Positions 27,941-37,441 of a DNA stretch of 64,000 nt are shown here, in pieces; within the stretch, counting starts at the first letter, position 1, and every line of letters starts with the position of its first letter. The position numbers were made by a program, and so were the translations under genes. The notes beneath the pieces are model-generated. The model made no database searches and was not told the origin of the DNA. It saw only the letters and a program-made list of their open reading frames with translations. This DNA is from Thalassotalea agarivorans (GTDB lineage: Bacteria; Pseudomonadota; Gammaproteobacteria; Enterobacterales; Alteromonadaceae), in NCBI RefSeq assembly GCF_030295955.1, contig NZ_AP027363.1, positions 2,232,001 to 2,296,000 on the forward strand, in the 5' to 3' direction.

Positions 27941-28875
27941 AACGACTCGTTAGCTTTGATAAATGAGGTCATCGCTGGCATTAGCGATTCACTGAGCGGT
28001 GTGTCAGGCTGCATATAGGTAGCAAAGTTTGCCATACGCTCTTTCGGTGCATCTTTAAGTACGTGGTTCATACCCTCAATGATCACCAATTTAGCTTTAG
28101 GGTAAGCGGCGCTTAACGCTTTAGCGTCGACCTCTTTTACTTGAATATCTGTGGTTCCTTGCACAATAAGCACAGGTACCGACAGACGTTTAATTTCTTT
28201 TGCCGGATCATACTTTATCCAGCTCATTAAATACGGTTGAATACTAGGACGAAACAAAGCATTTAGCAGTGGATTTACATTGTCTACAGTTTCACCTACG
28301 ACTAATTTGTCGATAATAGGCTCCGACTGTTCAAACACTGCAGGATTGCTCGCTAACTGTTCTTTCAACACAACATCTCCACTGCGTCCAAGACCAGCAA
28401 TTGAAATAAACCCGGCGGACGAGCTTTTTGCTGTTGCCATCATGCCTACGAGCGAACCCTCGCTATGCCCGGCGACAAAAATACGCTTGAAGCCATGTTG
28501 TTGCTGTAAATAAGTTATCCACCCTGTCGCATCATTTACATAATGCTCGAAGCGTAAATCTTGCTCTGCAATAGCTGCAGGTGCAGAAGCAGCCACACCA
28601 CGTTTGTCGTAACGCAACGATGCAATGCCATCTTTGGCGAAATGCTGAGCAACCATCTTTAAGGCATTGTTGGTCATTTGCGTATTGTTCCCATTACGAT
28701 CAGTTGGTCCAGAACCAGCAATAATCAGCACCACGGTTTCGCTTTTGTTCGCAGGCATCAGCAAAGAGCCAGCTAGCTCGCCCTGTTCAGTTTTTAAGGT
28801 AACGTTTTGCTCTGCAGCATAAGCAGTGTTTATTAGTATAAGCGCGCTTAGCACCAGCATTATTTGTTTAACCAT
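27937..28875 (-). CDS. Exported alpha/beta hydrolase
   Basis: A 312-residue protein with a signal peptide (1-20, ending AYA) and an alpha/beta hydrolase fold. The oxyanion-side motif is IAGSGPTDRNGNN, the nucleophile elbow is VAGHSEGSLVG (serine near 148), and a late histidine lies in EGMNHVLKD. It resembles secreted or periplasmic dienelactone-hydrolase-like esterases; the substrate is unknown. It is coupled to the FAH gene and follows the TauE gene closely. Confidence 0.87.
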   Translation of the reverse strand: MVKQIMLVLSALILINTAYAAEQNVTLKTEQGELAGSLLMPANKSETVVLIIAGSGPTDRNGNNTQMTNNALKMVAQHFAKDGIASLRYDKRGVAASAPAAIAEQDLRFEHYVNDATGWITYLQQQHGFKRIFVAGHSEGSLVGMMATAKSSSAGFISIAGLGRSGDVVLKEQLASNPAVFEQSEPIIDKLVVGETVDNVNPLLNALFRPSIQPYLMSWIKYDPAKEIKRLSVPVLIVQGTTDIQVKEVDAKALSAAYPKAKLVIIEGMNHVLKDAPKERMANFATYMQPDTPLSESLMPAMTSFIKANESL

Positions 28876-28883
28876 ATTGCTTC

Positions 28884-29702
28884 CTATCCGAGTGTTTTTA
28901 ACACCATTTTTAATGACACTAAGAGCAAAAATACTCCAAACAACTTGGCCAAAATATGTTTGGGGAGTCTATGAGCTAACTTCGCTCCTAACGGAGCACA
29001 AGCCATAGACAAAGGTATTATTGCACCAACTGCTATCCAATTTACATAGCCAAGGTTACCTAAAGGTAAATTTTGTTGGTGCCAACCAGCGACAATAAAA
29101 CTAACCGCACTAGGCAAGCTAATAATAACGCCAAACACAGCAGACGTAGCAACAGCTTGATGAATCGTTTTGTTCATCATGGTTAACACCGGCACGCTTA
29201 ATGTACCGCCACCAATGCCCATCATCGCCGATAAACTGCCAATTGCTGTTGGAAAACTTGCACCGACAATACCTTTTGGTGGCTTTTGCCAACGGGTTTT
29301 AACCGTAATCCCCAGTAGCATTTTTAAGCCTACCAAGGTTGCGATACATGCAAAGATAATCGACAAGCTCAAGCTACTTATCTTAGTCGCTACAAAGACA
29401 CCCAATATGGAACCTAACACTAGAGGAAGCGCCCAGTGTAAAACCAAGTTTACATCGACTTTACCTTTTCGATAATGTGCATAGGCAGAAGATAAGCCAG
29501 TAAATACAATACATGTAAGCGAAGTGGCTACTGCGATATGCATAGAATATTGATCTGCCAGATTAAAATATCGCAACATAAAATCGAGTACGGGTACAAT
29601 CACAATACCGCCACCTACACCCAATAGTCCGGCAAGGATACCCGACGCAACGCCAGTAATAATCATGGCTAAGAGAAAAATTAGCAAGGTAGAAAAATCC
29701 AA
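28884..29702 (-). CDS. TauE/SafE family membrane transporter
   Basis: A 272-residue TauE/SafE protein with about eight transmembrane helices. The two family repeats each carry a glycine-rich loop: GILAGLLGVGGGIVIVPVLD near the N terminus and SLSAMMGIGGGTLSVPVL in the second half. Members export sulfite, sulfoacetate or other organic anions. A TTG start at 29702 is used because it gives the usual N-terminal helix; a later ATG at 29666 would cut into it. Confidence 0.9.
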   Translation of the reverse strand: MDFSTLLIFLLAMIITGVASGILAGLLGVGGGIVIVPVLDFMLRYFNLADQYSMHIAVATSLTCIVFTGLSSAYAHYRKGKVDVNLVLHWALPLVLGSILGVFVATKISSLSLSIIFACIATLVGLKMLLGITVKTRWQKPPKGIVGASFPTAIGSLSAMMGIGGGTLSVPVLTMMNKTIHQAVATSAVFGVIISLPSAVSFIVAGWHQQNLPLGNLGYVNWIAVGAIIPLSMACAPLGAKLAHRLPKHILAKLFGVFLLLVSLKMVLKTLG

Positions 29703-29799
29703 AGAAACGCGTTGCCAATTACTTTAACCTGAGAGCAAAGAAAAACAAAGCGGGGTCTTTTTTTTCTGGTCAGATGTGTTAGATTAGGCTCCCAAAAGA

Positions 29800-30561
29800 A
29801 TGACAAGCAGTACCATGAAACTTCACAAAATTCCGGGTTATATACAAACCATCTATCTTGCAGAATATCGTAATAAGCTACTTTTGTTAGATGGCTGCTC
29901 CCGTGCTGATGTTTCCGTTGTCATTGATTACATCAAAAATACCCTGTCTCGTCCTGTCGAACATTTAGATACTGTTGTTGTTACTCACATGCATCCAGAC
30001 CATGCTGGTGGTGCCACATTTTTGCGTAACTTAACGGGATGTAAAATCGTTACCGCAGACATCGCGGGAAATTGGTATGACGGTATCGATGGCTTTGCCA
30101 TGCATCTGACAGATATCTGGTTAGCAAAATGGGTTGCAGGAAGAATGGGGAAAAAGAAAGTGCCTTTGTATTACCCTCGCATACTCGATCCAGATATCAT
30201 GTTAGTAGATCGCGAGTACCTACCGGGTTTTTCAGATTGGCAAATCATTTACACTCAGGGTCATACAGACCGCGATATTTCGTTGTTGCATTTACCCACT
30301 AATCAGATTTACATTGCTGATCTTATTGTCAAAGTAAAAGACAAATTCGTACCACCGTATCCAATTTTTTATCCTAATCGCTACAGAGCATCAATTAAGC
30401 TACTTACTTTACTAGCGCCTACAAAGTATTTGTTGGCCCATGGTGGCGAGCAAGCCTTATCAGAAGAGCAGTTAACTAAGATAATTGAAGATGCGCCGAC
30501 CGTGCCGCTAACCCATTGGCGAAGCGTAAAAGGAAAAATACGTAAAATATTGGGCTTCTAA
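29800..30561 (+). CDS. Metallo-beta-lactamase fold hydrolase
   Basis: A 253-residue MBL-fold enzyme with the dinuclear metal motif VVVTHMHPDHAGG, a later histidine in YTQGHTDRDISL, an aspartate in YIADLIV and a histidine in LLAHGG. This set fits glyoxalase II/lactonase-like hydrolases. The substrate is not predictable. The ATG at 29800 is used; an alternative ATG at 29815 is almost as likely. Confidence 0.88.
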   Translation: MTSSTMKLHKIPGYIQTIYLAEYRNKLLLLDGCSRADVSVVIDYIKNTLSRPVEHLDTVVVTHMHPDHAGGATFLRNLTGCKIVTADIAGNWYDGIDGFAMHLTDIWLAKWVAGRMGKKKVPLYYPRILDPDIMLVDREYLPGFSDWQIIYTQGHTDRDISLLHLPTNQIYIADLIVKVKDKFVPPYPIFYPNRYRASIKLLTLLAPTKYLLAHGGEQALSEEQLTKIIEDAPTVPLTHWRSVKGKIRKILGF

Positions 30562-30627
30562 AGTAGAAATTTTGTCCAATAATCGCTAAGGTTAAATCAC
30601 ACTCAACGACTAAAAATAATTCATAGC

Positions 30628-32766
30628 ATGCGTGTGAAGTTACTGTTAGTTCTCTTTAGCTTATTTGCTATTTTGTCTTGCGACACAGCAAGCCAAGCCA
30701 CTGAAAGTAATACAGATTCTACAATATCTGTAGCCTCTGAAGCTATAGAAACAGAACAACCAAATAAACAATCACCTGAACCTGCACCTATCGTTCGGGA
30801 AACATTTCGTAGCTGGCAAGAAATCAAAGACTCAGGCGTTATTATTGCCGTGAGACTAGATTGGGAGTCAGAGTCTGAATTGCATGCTGTCGCGTCTGCT
30901 AGCGATTATCATCATAGCCTGTTGGAAGATTTTGCTCGTAGTCAATCATTAACAGTTGATTGGGTAGAAGTTAAAAGCCTTACTGATATGTTCAGTAAGC
31001 TTGATAAATATGAAATCGACATAATTCCTAGACACCTAACGATATCTGATGCACGTTTAAAAGATGTGGACTTCACCGATGTATTATCTTCAGACAAAGA
31101 AGTCGTTATCGCCAAAAAAGGCACTAAAGAAGTTGCACTAACACAAGCGATTAATGTTGTTGTTCCGAGCGGTTCCGCTTACATTGATTCGATCAACACC
31201 TATGCCCCTTCATGGAACATCACACAAACAGACACCACTGATAATGTCGAAGATATTGCAGACAAAATAGATGCAGGTGTCATCCAATATAGTGTCATCG
31301 ATCTATCTGAATACAAATTGCTGCGCCAGTATCATAAAGGGGTCAGCACAGTAAGTGCATTTCCAAAAGAAGTACACCAAGCCTGGGCTGTTGCCAAAGG
31401 AAACCAAGACTTATTGCACTATGTGAACAACTACATTGCGGCAAGTCATATTATCCAGCTTGCAGACACTGAGCGGAAACTCGATATCAAGGCAATGAAA
31501 CAAAAGAAATTGCCTCTGCGTGTTATCACGAGAAATAGCCCTGAAACTTATTTTATGTGGCGTGGCGAATTGATGGGGTTTGAATATGACCTAATGAAGA
31601 AGTTTGCTAAAAAGTACAACATTAAATTGCAAATGGTTGTCGCCGACTCTTTTGAAGATATGATTTCAAAGCTTGAAAACGGTGAAGGAGACATGATTGC
31701 AGCGGGTTTAACTCGAACACCGGAACGTATTGAGAAAGCCAATAAAGCTGGCCTTGCGACCAGTATAAGATATGCTCGTGTCAGTGAAATGCTAGTTGCA
31801 AACACTCAAGCTGCTGCCATTAACACCTTAGAAGATCTTAAAGGTCGCACTATAGTGGTTAGAAAAACCAGCAGCTTTTGGGATACCGCGCAAAAGCTAG
31901 CAGAAGATTATGGCGCTATCGTAGAGGCGGCTGATGAATCTCTCGCAACAGAAATATTAATCAGCCAAGTCGCGAACCAAGAGATCGATTTAACAATTGC
32001 CGATAGTAATTTAGTGGCGATTGAGCAAAGCTTTAGAGAAAACATTGACGCCCCGCTTACACTAAAAGAAGATGTGCCTTATGCCTACGTAGTGCGTAAA
32101 AACAATCCTCAGCTACTTGACCATCTCAATCAATTTGTTAGAACGACTTATCGCACAACCTATTACAACGTTGTTCGGAATCGATACTTTAAAACGCCTG
32201 AAAAACGCGCGAAACAGATTCAAAATCGTTTAAAAATGGGATCGGACTTATCGCCGTACGACCATATTGTGCAGCCTTCGGCAGAAAAGCATGATTTTGA
32301 TTGGCGCCTAATTGTGTCGCAAATGTACCAAGAGAGTAAGTTTAATCCAAAAGCAAAAAGCTATGCTGGTGCACAAGGGTTGATGCAGATATTGCCGCGT
32401 ACAGCCAAAGAGTTTGGCGTCACAAACCTAGAAGATCCGGAACAGTCTATTCAAGGCGGTGTAAAGTATTTAAATTGGACACGTGACAGGTTTAGCGAAG
32501 ATCTACCTGAGCATGAGCGCGTCTATTTCGCGCTAGCTGCGTACAACGCAGGTTTTGGTCACGTAAGAGACGCACAGCGTTTAGCAAGACAGATTGGACT
32601 GCGCGATGATAAATGGTTTGGCAATGTAGAAACAGCCATGTTAATGCTACAACAGCGTAAATATTATAGTAAGGCGCGATATGGTTATGTGCGCGGCACA
32701 GAGCCTGTGAATTACGTTTACGACATCAACCAACGATATTTAAACTATTTAAGAATTACTCGTTAA
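30628..32766 (+). CDS. MltF-like lytic transglycosylase with two solute-binding domains
   Basis: A 712-residue lipoprotein (lipobox ILSC, cysteine 18). It contains two consecutive regions of the periplasmic solute-binding protein family 3 type, about 65-285 and 290-530. The second is the better match (GFEYDLMKKFAKKYNIKLQM, LKGRTIVVRKTSS). The C-terminal lysozyme-like SLT domain (about 545-700) has the catalytic glutamate in MYQESKFNPKA (residue 569), then GAQGLMQILPRTA and ALAAYNAGFGHV. E. coli MltF has one binding domain and about 518 residues, so the duplication is notable. It cleaves peptidoglycan at the outer membrane; the binding domains may sense muropeptides. Confidence 0.92.
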   Translation: MRVKLLLVLFSLFAILSCDTASQATESNTDSTISVASEAIETEQPNKQSPEPAPIVRETFRSWQEIKDSGVIIAVRLDWESESELHAVASASDYHHSLLEDFARSQSLTVDWVEVKSLTDMFSKLDKYEIDIIPRHLTISDARLKDVDFTDVLSSDKEVVIAKKGTKEVALTQAINVVVPSGSAYIDSINTYAPSWNITQTDTTDNVEDIADKIDAGVIQYSVIDLSEYKLLRQYHKGVSTVSAFPKEVHQAWAVAKGNQDLLHYVNNYIAASHIIQLADTERKLDIKAMKQKKLPLRVITRNSPETYFMWRGELMGFEYDLMKKFAKKYNIKLQMVVADSFEDMISKLENGEGDMIAAGLTRTPERIEKANKAGLATSIRYARVSEMLVANTQAAAINTLEDLKGRTIVVRKTSSFWDTAQKLAEDYGAIVEAADESLATEILISQVANQEIDLTIADSNLVAIEQSFRENIDAPLTLKEDVPYAYVVRKNNPQLLDHLNQFVRTTYRTTYYNVVRNRYFKTPEKRAKQIQNRLKMGSDLSPYDHIVQPSAEKHDFDWRLIVSQMYQESKFNPKAKSYAGAQGLMQILPRTAKEFGVTNLEDPEQSIQGGVKYLNWTRDRFSEDLPEHERVYFALAAYNAGFGHVRDAQRLARQIGLRDDKWFGNVETAMLMLQQRKYYSKARYGYVRGTEPVNYVYDINQRYLNYLRITR

Positions 32767-32851
32767 TCGTTTAAATATTATCGTATTCCACTTGATTTTA
32801 TTGCCATATTAGCCTGTATTTAATTGCAACATTTGGCAATGGATTCAGGCT

Positions 32852-33469
32852 ATGGCACAGATTAAACTTACCTACTTCGATATCAATGGTGGCAGAGGGG
32901 AGCCCATTAGACTCGCCTTTCATTTAGGCAACATTGCCTTTGAAGATAACCGTTTTAACTTCGCCCAATTTCCCGAAATCAAAAAATCTGCACCATTACA
33001 TAAAGTCCCTGTGATGCAACTCGATGGCAAGGTGATCACACAAAGCAATGCAATGCTTCGTTACGCTGGTAAGCTCGCTCACTTGTATCCCGAATCAGCA
33101 GAAGCAGCGCTGTTTTGTGACGAGATATTAGATGCTATAGAGGATGCGACAAATGCCCTTATCGACACCTTTGGCTTAGAAGGAGACGCATTGAAAAGCG
33201 CCCGTTTAAGCTACACCGATAAATGGCTAGTACCTTATTTAGTGTGGCTTGAGCAAAAGTATGCATCAAATAATGGGGATTACTTTATTGGCGAACATAT
33301 TAGTATTGCCGATTTAAAAGCTTACGTATGGATTAAAGGGATAATGAGTGGTTCATTTGATTACATTAATGATGATGTAGTGAGCAACAATACGCCACAG
33401 CTCGCGCTTTTTTGTCAAACGATAGAAGCATTGCCAGCAATCAATTTGTACTATCAAGAGCGGGCTTAA
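32852..33469 (+). CDS. Glutathione S-transferase family protein, sigma-class-like
   Basis: A 205-residue GST. The N-terminal thioredoxin-like domain starts KLTYFDINGGRGEPIRLAFH with the catalytic-tyrosine context LTYFD. It has the glutathione-binding VPVMQLDGKVITQSNAMLRY (cis-proline and QSNA) and an all-helical C-terminal domain with the ISIADLKAY motif. The tyrosine type is closer to sigma/prostaglandin-synthase-like GSTs than to the usual bacterial beta class. Substrate is unknown. Confidence 0.9.
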   Translation: MAQIKLTYFDINGGRGEPIRLAFHLGNIAFEDNRFNFAQFPEIKKSAPLHKVPVMQLDGKVITQSNAMLRYAGKLAHLYPESAEAALFCDEILDAIEDATNALIDTFGLEGDALKSARLSYTDKWLVPYLVWLEQKYASNNGDYFIGEHISIADLKAYVWIKGIMSGSFDYINDDVVSNNTPQLALFCQTIEALPAINLYYQERA

Positions 33470-33485
33470 TCGCCCGCTGATAAGT

Positions 33486-34073
33486 TTAAAGTTGGTGCTT
33501 ACCCACTGAAGATTTTGCTGCTAGATAGTTTTCATTGCCATCTTTTTCATGACGCTGTGTATTGATAACTTCTATAAGGTTAATTTCTGATTCAAGTGCG
33601 GCAATCTTGCGAGGATTATTGGTAATCAATCGAATATCAGGCAAATTGAGCGCTTGCAGCATGCTTATCGCATCTTCAAAGGTACGCTCATCTTCTGCAA
33701 AGCCCAAATGTTGGTTAGCTTCGTATGTGTTCATACCTTCGCTTTGCAGCACGTATGCATCGATTTTGTTATACAAACCAATGCCTCGTCCTTCTTGACG
33801 AAGATAAAGAATCACGCCGCCTTCCTCTGCCATCTTTTCTATGGTTTCATCAAGTTGTTCACCACAATCACAACGAGATGAGTGAAACACATCCCCCGTT
33901 AAACATTCAGAGTGCATACGCACTAAGGGAGCTTCAGCTTGTTTATCCGCTTCCTTAAAAATAATCGCAATATGTTCTTTATCTTTATCAAACGCTGTAA
34001 ATGTGGCTAATTCAGCTGGTATATCACTGTTTTTACCCACTTTAAAAGATACTCGAGCACGTACCTGATTCAT
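33486..34073 (-). CDS. ribA: GTP cyclohydrolase II
   Basis: A 195-residue RibA (E. coli 196) catalysing the first committed step of riboflavin synthesis from GTP. The zinc cysteines lie in [18 protein letters not shown] and the GTP-binding/catalytic region is [16 protein letters not shown]. It ends in [14 protein letters not shown] like the E. coli enzyme. It stands alone rather than in a rib operon, and no FMN riboswitch is visible upstream. Confidence 0.95.
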   Translation of the reverse strand: MNQVRARVSFKVGKNSDIPAELATFTAFDKDKEHIAIIFKEADKQAEAPLVRMHSECLTGDVFHSSRCDCGEQLDETIEKMAEEGGVILYLRQEGRGIGLYNKIDAYVLQSEGMNTYEANQHLGFAEDERTFEDAISMLQALNLPDIRLITNNPRKIAALESEINLIEVINTQRHEKDGNENYLAAKSSVGKHQL

Positions 34074-34111
34074 ATGTTTCCGCTAACCTTTTCTGGTAGC
34101 TTTGCTACCGA

Positions 34112-35089
34112 CTATATACTGTCTCTGTTATGTGCTGCCATATAGTCAACAAATGGTCCTTTTGGCACAACGCCAGTGGGGTTGATCATCGTATGGCTAG
34201 CATAGTAATGGCGTTTGATATGATAAAAATCAACCGTAGGAGCAACATTTTCCCATTGAAAAAGTTCGCGCAAATAGTTCGATATATTTGGATAATCTTC
34301 GATACGCTTTAGGTTGCACTTAAAGTGGCCAACGTAAACGCTGTCAAATCGAACTAAGGTTGTAAACAAACGCCAATCTGCTTCGGTAATTGTATCACCA
34401 ATCAAATAACGATTGCTTGCTAATATTGATTCGATTTCGTCAAGCGCCTTAAATAATGCGTCAAATGCATGCTCATAGGCTTCTTGTGTCGTTGCAAAGC
34501 CACATTTGTATACGCCATTATTAATATTGTGATAAACAAACTCATTAATTTTATCTATTGCTTCGCGATGTTGCGGGGGATAAAAATCGAGTGTATTACC
34601 AGTTAGCTCATTAAACGCCTGGTTAAACATGCGAATGATCTCTGAAGATTCATTGCTGACAATCTTGTTTTGTGTTTTATCCCAAAGTACAGGCACCGTA
34701 ACACGACCAGTGTAGTTTGCGTCATTTCGGGTATAAATCTGGTGCATGTATTCGCTTTCGAATAAATCATCTGCTGTACCGCCATTTTCAGGATCAAATT
34801 CCCATCCTTGTCCTAACATATCTGGCGCAACTACCGACACACTAATGTAGTCCTGCAACTGCTTTAATTGTCTAAAGATTAAAGTGCGATGGGCCCACGG
34901 ACACGCGAGTGAAACATACAAATGATAACGCCCTTTTTCAGCTTTAAAGCCTGCAACGCCGGTATCACCTGCACTGCCATCTTCGGTAATCCAGTTACGC
35001 AATTGTGCGTCTTCACGTTTGAACGCGCCTTTTTGGCTTTTTGTGTCATACCATTTGTCTTGCCAAGTACCATTAACAAGTAAACCCAT
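34112..35089 (-). CDS. yqjG: Glutathionyl-hydroquinone reductase (YqjG/Xi-class GST)
   Basis: A 325-residue Xi-class GST that reduces glutathionyl-hydroquinones. The active-site motif SLACPWAHRTLI carries the CPWA cysteine. Family features PVLWDKTQNKIVSNESSEII and the C-terminal HYYASHTMINPTGVVPKGP are clear. Length matches E. coli YqjG (328). AGGC precedes the start. It probably protects against quinone stress, together with the nearby GST. Confidence 0.94.
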   Translation of the reverse strand: MGLLVNGTWQDKWYDTKSQKGAFKREDAQLRNWITEDGSAGDTGVAGFKAEKGRYHLYVSLACPWAHRTLIFRQLKQLQDYISVSVVAPDMLGQGWEFDPENGGTADDLFESEYMHQIYTRNDANYTGRVTVPVLWDKTQNKIVSNESSEIIRMFNQAFNELTGNTLDFYPPQHREAIDKINEFVYHNINNGVYKCGFATTQEAYEHAFDALFKALDEIESILASNRYLIGDTITEADWRLFTTLVRFDSVYVGHFKCNLKRIEDYPNISNYLRELFQWENVAPTVDFYHIKRHYYASHTMINPTGVVPKGPFVDYMAAHNRDSI

Positions 35090-35205
35090 ACTTTTTGCCT
35101 CTTAAATATGTATAGGGCTTAAGTTTAGAAGCTAGGCGCAAAAAATAAACAAGCAATTACGTAAATCATTATTCTATTTTTGGAACACACCAAACGTGAT
35201 TGGCG

Positions 35206-35457
35206 TTAACACAAAGTGTTTGAAGATTTGCACAATAAACACGCCAAAAGCGTTTGATGCACCAATTGTTTGCTCTGTTTGTCTAGCGGGTGAATATCAC
35301 TGATGGTCAATCGCTTTTCCCTAATCAGTTGCTGCAATACATTTAAGTCAATATCGATATTCACGTATTGAGGCTGTGTCACTTGCTCCGCACAACTTTC
35401 GGGTATCGTATAGTTACTTTGTTGATAAATACAGTTGTCACAATTAGCCATTTTCAC
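35206..35457 (-). CDS. Fur-controlled small cysteine-rich protein, unknown function
   Basis: An 83-residue protein with a CDNC pair at the N terminus (MKMANCDNCIYQ), a single cysteine in the middle and a CLLC pair plus a terminal cysteine (ACLLCKSSNTLC). The pattern suggests metal or Fe-S binding, but no family is recognised. The central DIDLNVLQQLIREKRLTISD looks helical. The GTG at 35457 overlaps the stop of the upstream gene (TAGTG) and has GGAG seven bases upstream; ATG at 35451 is the alternative. It is the second gene of a unit behind a perfect Fur box. Confidence 0.75.
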   Translation of the reverse strand: MKMANCDNCIYQQSNYTIPESCAEQVTQPQYVNIDIDLNVLQQLIREKRLTISDIHPLDKQSKQLVHQTLLACLLCKSSNTLC

Positions 35458-35861
35458 TAGTGCACTCCTTCACTCATTGACAACCGATTGGCGATTTCGA
35501 GCAATCTGATTTGCTGTCTTACAGTATTTTTAAAACGTTGCTCTCTCTCTAGTTTTTGCTTAGTAAATACTAGAATAGCTTGTCCTTGTTTATCATCACC
35601 GCAGTGAATAAAACACTGAGCAAGTATAATCGCTGATTGCGTCAACCATTTCACAGGGAAGTCACTGTCTATCTGCTTGCACGTGCAAAGCACCTCAGAA
35701 ATTTCAAAAGCGCTACCAATAGAGTAAAGTGCTTGTGCATAGTCTTCCTGTAATAAGTATTCTTGTCCCAATTCTATATTGTTGTACCAACTCGCAATCG
35801 CCCTTTGCGGCGTATTTGACATATGAATCTTGTTTTGTGGACAAAGAAACCTGTATTTCAT
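35457..35861 (-). CDS. Fur-controlled helical protein, unknown function
   Basis: A 134-residue, largely helical protein with a TPR-like middle section (ELGQEYLLQEDYAQALYSIG) and cysteines at CPQN, CTCKQ, QCFIHC. A longer frame starts at a GTG at 35864, but the ATG at 35861 has AGGAG six bases upstream and is preferred. It is first in a two-gene unit, 28 bases downstream of a perfect Fur box, so expression should rise when iron is scarce. Function is unknown; TPR-like assignment is tentative. Confidence 0.77.
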   Translation of the reverse strand: MKYRFLCPQNKIHMSNTPQRAIASWYNNIELGQEYLLQEDYAQALYSIGSAFEISEVLCTCKQIDSDFPVKWLTQSAIILAQCFIHCGDDKQGQAILVFTKQKLEREQRFKNTVRQQIRLLEIANRLSMSEGVH

Positions 35862-35888
35862 CACTCACTCCTTTTCTTAATCAATACA

Positions 35889-35907
35889 AATGATAATAAT
35901 TATCATT
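35889..35907. promoter_or_regulatory. Fur box (perfect 19-base palindrome)
   Basis: AATGATAATAATTATCATT is a perfect palindrome containing TGATAAT-A-ATTATCA, the exact 7-1-7 Fur consensus. It lies upstream of the minus-strand pair 35861-35206. Confidence 0.92.
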
Positions 35908-36032
35908 TACAATAAATCAAGTAATGAAATGTAGTAATTAGTTAAATAACTGTTAAATATACATTTTAAAAATTAGTGATATATAAATATGGCTATGAGG
36001 CAAGACAGAAACCACTCAGGGTAGCCAATAAA

Positions 36033-36052
36033 AAAGCGGCAAAAGCCGCTTT
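36033..36052 (-). terminator. Terminator of the Kelch-like gene
   Basis: On the minus strand AAAGCGGC, TTTT, GCCGCTTT form an eight-base-pair stem followed by TT and A/T-rich sequence, 24 bases after the stop of the gene at 36076. Confidence 0.75.
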
Positions 36053-36075
36053 AACTATGTGCGCTTGCTACAACG

Positions 36076-37338
36076 CTAATCAAAATGATACAAAATTCGG
36101 CGTTTATCCAACTGATACGCCCAAGAGAATCGCCAGACATCGTTGTCTACTTTCGAAATTTGGTCAAAATCAAACGGATCGAACGTTTCTCTGTCGCCAC
36201 CAAAAGTATAAATACTTGGTTTAAAGCGGCCATTTACCTTAACAACAGAAAACGCAGCAAAATCATATTTAATATCGGCGGGTGAATTGGCCTGCCAAGG
36301 TTTACCTGCGTCTCCAGACAATTGCTGCCAATGCTTGCCGGTAAAACTTACCCAAACATCTATTGGATTGGCTGGTGCAAATGGTTGTGTAGGATCGGGG
36401 CTTAGGCCGAATCCACCAAAGCAAACAATTCTAAACATCAATACTTCACATTGATGACCAGGGCGCGCTGACCAAGGCGCATTGGCAGTCATTTTTTGCC
36501 ATCGCTTACCGTTTTTACTTCGCCATACATCATTAAAATAAGGGGGACAACGTGGTGTAAATTCGTTACAAACAAACCCATCCTCTCCGCCGATCATGTA
36601 CATGTAGCCGCCTTTAACTAATGCCACTCCACCAGCTCTAGGCTCCCACGGCGCATTCATGGTCACTTTTTGCCAATGCCTACCATTTTTAGAGCGCCAA
36701 ACGTCATTAAAGTATTTTCTTGCCGGTCCAAAATCGCCAATAATGGCTGAATCATCATTAACCGATCCTGCCATAACATAAATCCATCCTCGAAAACTCA
36801 CCGCACTTAAACCTGCTCTGCCCTCCCAAGGAGCTGCAGCCGTCATGCGTTGCCAGTTTTTTCCATCTTTAGAGCGCCATACATCGTTGAAAAAGTTAGA
36901 TTGAAGAACAAATGGTTGGCACTGCGGTAAGCAATTTACATTAAATCCAGGATTATTGACCGCAATTGAGTCTTGACCACCCAGCAGGTAGATATACCCT
37001 TTATGTTTAAATGCCTGAAAGTAAGCACGCGCTGCCCAAGGTGCTGTGCCATCTTGCACAACTTCTTGCCAGGTAGCACCGTAGTCACTACTTTGCCAAA
37101 CATCGCTATAAAATTGGCTATTGCCAAACGCTGGAATCGATTGGTCGGGTACTCGGCCCCCTAATACGTAAAATTTCCCATTAAGCTCTATCGCCTGCAG
37201 CCCTGCACGTTTACCAAAACTGCTACTTGCACCGTCGTTAATCTGTGTCCAATCAAAGCGCTCTAACGTATTTGCATTAACGTTAAACAGCGCAAAGGTT
37301 AAGACAATGGACAGTAAGTGTTTGATCTTTTTATTCAT
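36076..37338 (-). CDS. Secreted Kelch-like beta-propeller protein
   Basis: A 420-residue protein with a signal peptide (1-22, ending NVNA). About six blades share the pattern NDVWRSKDGKNWQ...APW..RAG...F.G.IYVMGG, for example near residues 95, 155, 215, 275 and 330. The W-S-G-W element is also seen in BNR/sialidase repeats. Such propellers bind ligands or sugars; no catalytic residue can be assigned. It is transcribed alone. Confidence 0.85.
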   Translation of the reverse strand: MNKKIKHLLSIVLTFALFNVNANTLERFDWTQINDGASSSFGKRAGLQAIELNGKFYVLGGRVPDQSIPAFGNSQFYSDVWQSSDYGATWQEVVQDGTAPWAARAYFQAFKHKGYIYLLGGQDSIAVNNPGFNVNCLPQCQPFVLQSNFFNDVWRSKDGKNWQRMTAAAPWEGRAGLSAVSFRGWIYVMAGSVNDDSAIIGDFGPARKYFNDVWRSKNGRHWQKVTMNAPWEPRAGGVALVKGGYMYMIGGEDGFVCNEFTPRCPPYFNDVWRSKNGKRWQKMTANAPWSARPGHQCEVLMFRIVCFGGFGLSPDPTQPFAPANPIDVWVSFTGKHWQQLSGDAGKPWQANSPADIKYDFAAFSVVKVNGRFKPSIYTFGGDRETFDPFDFDQISKVDNDVWRFSWAYQLDKRRILYHFD

Positions 37339-37441
37339 CGCTTCACTCCACCTGTTTCATGTTTTTATAAGAATAAGTGTAGAAGTGATTAGACATATGT
37401 CTAATATCTCGAAAAATACAAAAGAACAATATACCTTACAG

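Noticed and set aside
33460-33477. GCGGGC/GCCCGC hairpin between the GST gene and ribA
   Set aside because: No T run follows on either strand, so a terminator is not supported.
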